Assembly (NCBI RefSeq): GCF_003383095.1
Contig: NZ_PSYW01000002.1
Span: 186,001 to 250,000, forward strand
Direction: 5' to 3'
From: Haloferax sp. Atlit-12N
GTDB lineage: Archaea; Halobacteriota; Halobacteria; Halobacteriales; Haloferacaceae
Length of the DNA: 64,000 nucleotides
A model generated the notes under the pieces. That model searched no databases, was not told the DNA's origin, and was given only the letters and a program-made list of their open reading frames with translations. Position 1 is the stretch's first letter. The number at the start of each line of letters is the position of its first letter. Of the stretch, positions 60,548 through 64,000 are shown piece by piece. The position numbers and the translations under genes were made by a program.

Positions 60548-62400
60548 CCGTCATCGGCGGTCCGGAGTTCGACCGCGAAGACGGACCCGCAGGGGTCGTT
60601 GTCCTCGACCCACACGTCGCCGCCGTACGCCTCGACCAGCGACTGCACGAGATACAGCCCGAGGCCGGTTCCCCGGCTCTCCAGTCCCTTTTCGTCCTTG
60701 GTGAAGACGGTGTCCTTCCGCTCATCGGGTATCCCGCGCCCGTCGTCGGCGACGCGGACGACGACGCGGTCTCCTCCCTCGGACTCCGAGACGGAGAGCT
60801 CGACGCTCGGTTCGTCCTTGTCGGTGTGCTGGACGGCGTTCGTGAGGAGGTTCCGGAAGACGGAGCCGAGCATGTCGTCGGCGAGTACTGCCACCGGGGG
60901 AATCTCGGACTCGATAGTCACGGTCGCGTCCGGTGCCATATCCCGGAGCGACGCGAGTTCTGCTTCGAGTACGGGGCAGAGCTGGACCGTCTCGTTTTCG
61001 ACGCCACGACTGCTCATCATCTCGGCCATGTCCCGCGCCGTCTCCGTCAGTTCGACCGCGTGGTTGGCGCGCTTCCGGACGATTTCGACGAACTCCTGCG
61101 CCTCGGGGTCGGCGACGTGCTCGCCGAGCAGTTCCGCATAGGCGGTCACCAACTGCAGGTCGTTGCGAACGTCGTGGCGGACGACCTGATTCAGCACGGC
61201 GAGTTCGTCGCGTTGCGTTTCGAGGAGGCGATTCTGTTCGCGGAGCTCCGCCTCGTAGCGCTTCCGCGTCGTGATGTCGCGGGCGACGCTCAACACGACC
61301 GTCTCCCCGCGGTAGCTCACGAGGCTCGAACTGATCTCGACGGGTATCTCCCGACCGTCTTTCGCCCGATGGACCGTTTCGAACACCTGCGACCCGTCGG
61401 TCGGCATCTGGGAGATGAGCGCCGAAATCTCGTCGTCGCTGAGTCCCGCGTCGATGTCGTGGACCGTCATCGAGAGAAGTTCGTCCCGCGAGTAGCCCAG
61501 CAGTTCCACCGCGGTCTCGTTCACTGTGTGGATCTGGTCGTCGAGGCCGAGTACCCAGATGGTGTCGTTCATCCCATCGATGAGCTCTTGATACTCCTCG
61601 CGGGCGCGTTTCAGTTTCTGCTCTCGCTCCTGTCGTTCGGTGACGTCCCTCGATACGGCGATGACGCCAACCACCTCACCGGCCACCCGAAGCGGCGCGA
61701 AGCGGTAGTTCAGTATCCGTGATTCGCCGTCCGGCGTGACGAGTTCAGTCTCGCCTTCGAGGCAGTCAGTCTCGCCGTCCAAGAGCCGCTGATATGGGTC
61801 GCCCGGGCGTTCCTCGCGGACCGTCTCGACGAGCAGGCTCCGCTCGCCTTCGAGTTCGGCGGGCGTCATCCCGTAGAACCCGGCGAGGTAGTCGCTCACG
61901 AGTACGAACCGACCGTCGCGGTCGTACAGGCACGCCCCCTCCAGTATCTGTTCGAAGACGCGCTCGTAGACGAGCGACGGGTCGACCGGCCGCCGACCGG
62001 ACGCCGCGACCGCTCGCTCGACCCGGACGGCCAACTCGTCGTACCCCTCCGTGTCCCGCGCCCGGACGTAGTCGGTGACGCCGGCGTCGAGGGCGTCGGC
62101 CGCCGCCATCTCGGGCTCGCCGCCGGCGACGACGAAAAACGGAAGCCCCACGTCTCGCTTCCGAACCGCAGCGAGGAAGTCGAGCGCGTCCGGCTCCCCC
62201 GCGTCGGCTGCCGAGACGACGCAGTCGAAGTCGGAATCGGTGTCGGCGCGCCCGAGGAGGTCCAGCCCCGCAGCCGCAGTCCGAACCGCCTCGACCTCGA
62301 ACTGCGCGTCTCGGCGGCGGATAGCCTCGGTAATCGCCCTCGCGACGTCCGAGTCGGCGACGACGAGAAGCTTCACCGCTCCGCCACCTCCATCGCTCAT
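60508..62400 (-). CDS. PAS-domain sensor histidine kinase with receiver-like N-terminus
   Basis: The 630-aa protein is soluble. A receiver-like domain is at residues 10-130. Two PAS domains follow (about 155-265 and 275-390), then HisKA with the phosphorylated His in LNQVVRHDVRNDLQLV (near residue 411), and HATPase_c with DDGRGIPDE and GTGLGLYLVQ. The receiver lacks Asp at the usual site (CVVSAADAG), so it may not be phosphorylated. No transmembrane segments are seen, so it senses a cytoplasmic signal. No response regulator lies next to it. Confidence 0.88.
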   Translation of the reverse strand: MSDGGGGAVKLLVVADSDVARAITEAIRRRDAQFEVEAVRTAAAGLDLLGRADTDSDFDCVVSAADAGEPDALDFLAAVRKRDVGLPFFVVAGGEPEMAAADALDAGVTDYVRARDTEGYDELAVRVERAVAASGRRPVDPSLVYERVFEQILEGACLYDRDGRFVLVSDYLAGFYGMTPAELEGERSLLVETVREERPGDPYQRLLDGETDCLEGETELVTPDGESRILNYRFAPLRVAGEVVGVIAVSRDVTERQEREQKLKRAREEYQELIDGMNDTIWVLGLDDQIHTVNETAVELLGYSRDELLSMTVHDIDAGLSDDEISALISQMPTDGSQVFETVHRAKDGREIPVEISSSLVSYRGETVVLSVARDITTRKRYEAELREQNRLLETQRDELAVLNQVVRHDVRNDLQLVTAYAELLGEHVADPEAQEFVEIVRKRANHAVELTETARDMAEMMSSRGVENETVQLCPVLEAELASLRDMAPDATVTIESEIPPVAVLADDMLGSVFRNLLTNAVQHTDKDEPSVELSVSESEGGDRVVVRVADDGRGIPDERKDTVFTKDEKGLESRGTGLGLYLVQSLVEAYGGDVWVEDNDPCGSVFAVELRTADDGQADSDQSPPTRS

Positions 62401-62525
62401 TACCTAGGACACTCAGGTGCGCCAAATAAAAGGTAGCGTGCCGGTCCGCCGCGCTCCCGACGAAATTACTCGGTTGTAACACCCAGTAGCAACACTTTTG
62501 TAACGACCGCCGAGACCACGACGGC

Positions 62526-63884
62526 ATGAACGAACCCAAACTCGACGTATCGGCGGTGACAGACGGCGACTGGCGGGGATATCTCTCGGACATGGGCCCG
62601 TCGTGGGTCGCGGGCGCGGTCGCGGCGGGGCCGGCGACGATGGCGACCGTGCTCACGGCCGGCGCGACGTTCGGCTACGCGATGCTGTGGGTCGTGGTGC
62701 TCTCGGCGGTCCTCGGCGCGTCGGCGCAGTACCTCTCGATGCGACTCGGCCTGCTCACCGAGTCGGGACTCGTCAGCGTGGTCGAACGCGAGTTGGGCGA
62801 CGGCTGGGCGTGGGTGCTCGTCGCCGACGCGGTGCTGGCCGCGGGGCTCGCGCAGTTGGTCATCATGAAAGGCCTCGCGGACGTGAGCGCGACGATAACC
62901 GGCCTCGACGCCCGGCTCTGGGGCGTCGTGTGGGCGGTCGTTCTCGCCGCCGGTCTCGCCGGGCGGGGTTACCGCTTCGTCGAACTCCTCGCGAAGGGAC
63001 TCGTCGCGGCGGTCGTCGTCGCGTTCCTCGTGTCGCTGTTCTTCGTCCCCATCGACCCGGCGGCCGCGGCCGGCGGACTCGTGCCGCGCATCCCCGCTGG
63101 GGTCGACGGCGCGCTCGTCGCCGCCGGCATCCTCGGGGGCGCGGTCCACATCACGCTCATCACGATGCACTCGTACACGATGCGCGCCCGCGGCTGGACG
63201 ACCCGGGACTACGGACTGGCGACGTTCGACGTGGGCGCGTCGATGCTCGTCGCCTTCGGCGTCTACAGCCTCGCCATCTTCGTCGTCGCGGCGGGCGTCC
63301 TCCACACCCCCGAGGTGGCCGCGAGCGACCTCTCGGCGGTGGCGGCCGCGCAGGCGCTCGGCCCGCTGGCGGGCGCGAACGCCAAGTGGCTGTTCCTTCT
63401 CGGCCTCCTGGGCGCGGCCGTCTCCACGCTCGGCGGCAACACCGTCGTCCCGCCGTACCTCGTCGCCGACAAACTCGGTTGGGGGACTGACCTCTCGGAC
63501 GACCGGTACCGCGCGCTCCTCGCGGGCGTGGCGCTGTTCTCCGGCGTCGGGGCGTTCCTCGGCGGCGCGTTCTTCCCGCTTCTCGTGTTGGTGCTGGCGT
63601 TCGGCCTCGTCGGCACGCCCTTCGCCATCGCCGTCGTGCTCGTCTTGCTCAACAGCGACGCGGTCTCAGAGCCAAACTCGACGCTGGCGAACCTCGGCGG
63701 CGTCGTCCTGCTAGCTATCACGACTGTCCTCGCCGCGAACTTCGTCCGCTCGCGGGCGCTTTCGGACCTCGGCGACCCGCTTTCGGTGTTCGTCGTCGTC
63801 TTCGCCGCGGCGATGGGAGCGGCGACGCTCGGCCTGCTCGGCAAGTCCGTCCGCGAGGCGGTTGGTCGCCCGACTGCGGCCTGA
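62526..63884 (+). CDS. NRAMP-like metal ion transporter lacking canonical metal motifs
   Basis: The 452-aa protein has about eleven transmembrane helices and the NRAMP scaffold. The first helix region, where classic NRAMPs carry DPGN, reads VAAGPATMATV (residues 31-41). The sixth-helix region reads GGAVHITLITMHS rather than a MPH motif. This points to a divergent branch, possibly like the NRAMP-related magnesium or aluminium carriers, with substrate unknown. It is divergent from the histidine kinase. The ATG at 62526 begins MNEPKLDVSAV. Confidence 0.82.
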   Translation: MNEPKLDVSAVTDGDWRGYLSDMGPSWVAGAVAAGPATMATVLTAGATFGYAMLWVVVLSAVLGASAQYLSMRLGLLTESGLVSVVERELGDGWAWVLVADAVLAAGLAQLVIMKGLADVSATITGLDARLWGVVWAVVLAAGLAGRGYRFVELLAKGLVAAVVVAFLVSLFFVPIDPAAAAGGLVPRIPAGVDGALVAAGILGGAVHITLITMHSYTMRARGWTTRDYGLATFDVGASMLVAFGVYSLAIFVVAAGVLHTPEVAASDLSAVAAAQALGPLAGANAKWLFLLGLLGAAVSTLGGNTVVPPYLVADKLGWGTDLSDDRYRALLAGVALFSGVGAFLGGAFFPLLVLVLAFGLVGTPFAIAVVLVLLNSDAVSEPNSTLANLGGVVLLAITTVLAANFVRSRALSDLGDPLSVFVVVFAAAMGAATLGLLGKSVREAVGRPTAA

Positions 63885-64000
63885 CGGTCGGTCGCCACTC
63901 GGTTCGGGCTCGCCTCGCACACGCCTCGCTCCGGGGCTGACCGCGGCGGCGTGTCCGACAGTCACTCGCGGACCGCGGGTGGAACCAAGCGACTTATTTT
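63885..64000. other. Downstream sequence at window end, no gene seen
   Basis: The 116 nt after the transporter hold no convincing ORF. The extreme end (GACTTATTTT) is AT-rich and could be a TATA-like promoter for a gene beyond the window. Confidence 0.35.

Noticed and set aside
59899-61722. 607-codon plus-strand frame running from the aminotransferase into the histidine kinase
   Set aside because: It overlaps the ends of two real genes and the complement of the kinase. Its composition is Arg/Ser/Pro-rich in the first part and antisense-like later.
1-64000. CRISPR arrays, transposases, integrases, defence or toxin-antitoxin genes
   Set aside because: No regularly spaced repeats were seen and no protein with transposase, integrase, Cas, restriction or toxin motifs was recognised.

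Overview
The window is high-GC, densely coded archaeal DNA and reads as the main chromosome of a halophilic euryarchaeon. Predicted proteins are strongly acidic (Asp/Glu-rich). Many genes begin about 25-30 nt after a TATA-like element, which implies leaderless transcripts. Archaeal information-processing genes are present: Lsm, L37e, GINS, PriS, RNase J, MBF1, RtcB/archease and CDC48. From remembered protein content and gene order I infer Haloferax or a close relative; no database was consulted. I see no insertion sequence, CRISPR array, integrase, plasmid gene or replication origin. Nearly all of it looks like core chromosome with an inserted set of sugar-use genes.

Region by region. 1-6.5 kb: translation, RNA and isoprenoid genes (gltX, idsA, rnj; lsm-rpl37e; purF; a DUF420 membrane protein). 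6.6-14.8 kb: tRNA-Leu(GAG), MBF1, AlaX, an acyl-CoA dehydrogenase, small membrane and zinc-finger proteins, then the archease-rtcB RNA-ligase pair and a GNAT. 14.9-17.2 kb: a TIM-barrel sugar isomerase and a Gfo/Idh/MocA dehydrogenase, separated by a partial copy of the dehydrogenase's own 5' end. 17.2-20.9 kb: an eIF2B-like protein, a type IV pilin, panB and a hydrolase. 21-23.6 kb: a two-gene Hsp20-like/CDC48 operon behind a TATA box and an inverted repeat. 23.9-26.6 kb: peroxiredoxin, then the replication genes gins and priS. 26.7-36.1 kb: a carbohydrate-uptake region with an aldo/keto reductase, a Tat-lipoprotein binding protein, two permeases, a MalK-like ATPase, a tiny membrane protein, a second Gfo/Idh dehydrogenase and a TrmB regulator. 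36.2-46.5 kb: proteasome-assembly (PAC2) protein, MscS channel, USP, 5'-nucleotidase, dodecin, a FilR1-like regulator with two membrane proteins, IscA, hisD and two small secreted proteins. 46.6-60.5 kb: an alanine/serine-glyoxylate aminotransferase, a very large FAD/Fe-S dehydrogenase, flavodoxin, thiE-thiM-thiD, an HpcH/HpaI aldolase, a methyltransferase, a second aldo/keto reductase, a ring-cleaving-type VOC dioxygenase, a second aminotransferase and a tautomerase-like protein. 60.5-63.9 kb: a PAS histidine kinase and an NRAMP-like transporter.

How the genes may work together. The strongest functional unit is the sugar locus. The transporter brings in a sugar, and the two Gfo/Idh dehydrogenases, the isomerase and the aldo/keto reductase are candidates for its oxidation. 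TrmB is the likely regulator, with a TACT-N7-GAGTA box in front of its own gene. The substrate cannot be read from sequence. Other clear units are lsm/rpl37e (4-nt overlap), gins/priS (4-nt overlap), archease/rtcB, thiE/thiM/thiD (overlapping or abutting) and hsp20/cdc48 (abutting). No clearly new defence or mobile system is present. The most promising new leads are regulatory palindromes, the partial gene duplication, the divergent NRAMP protein and several conserved-looking orphan proteins.
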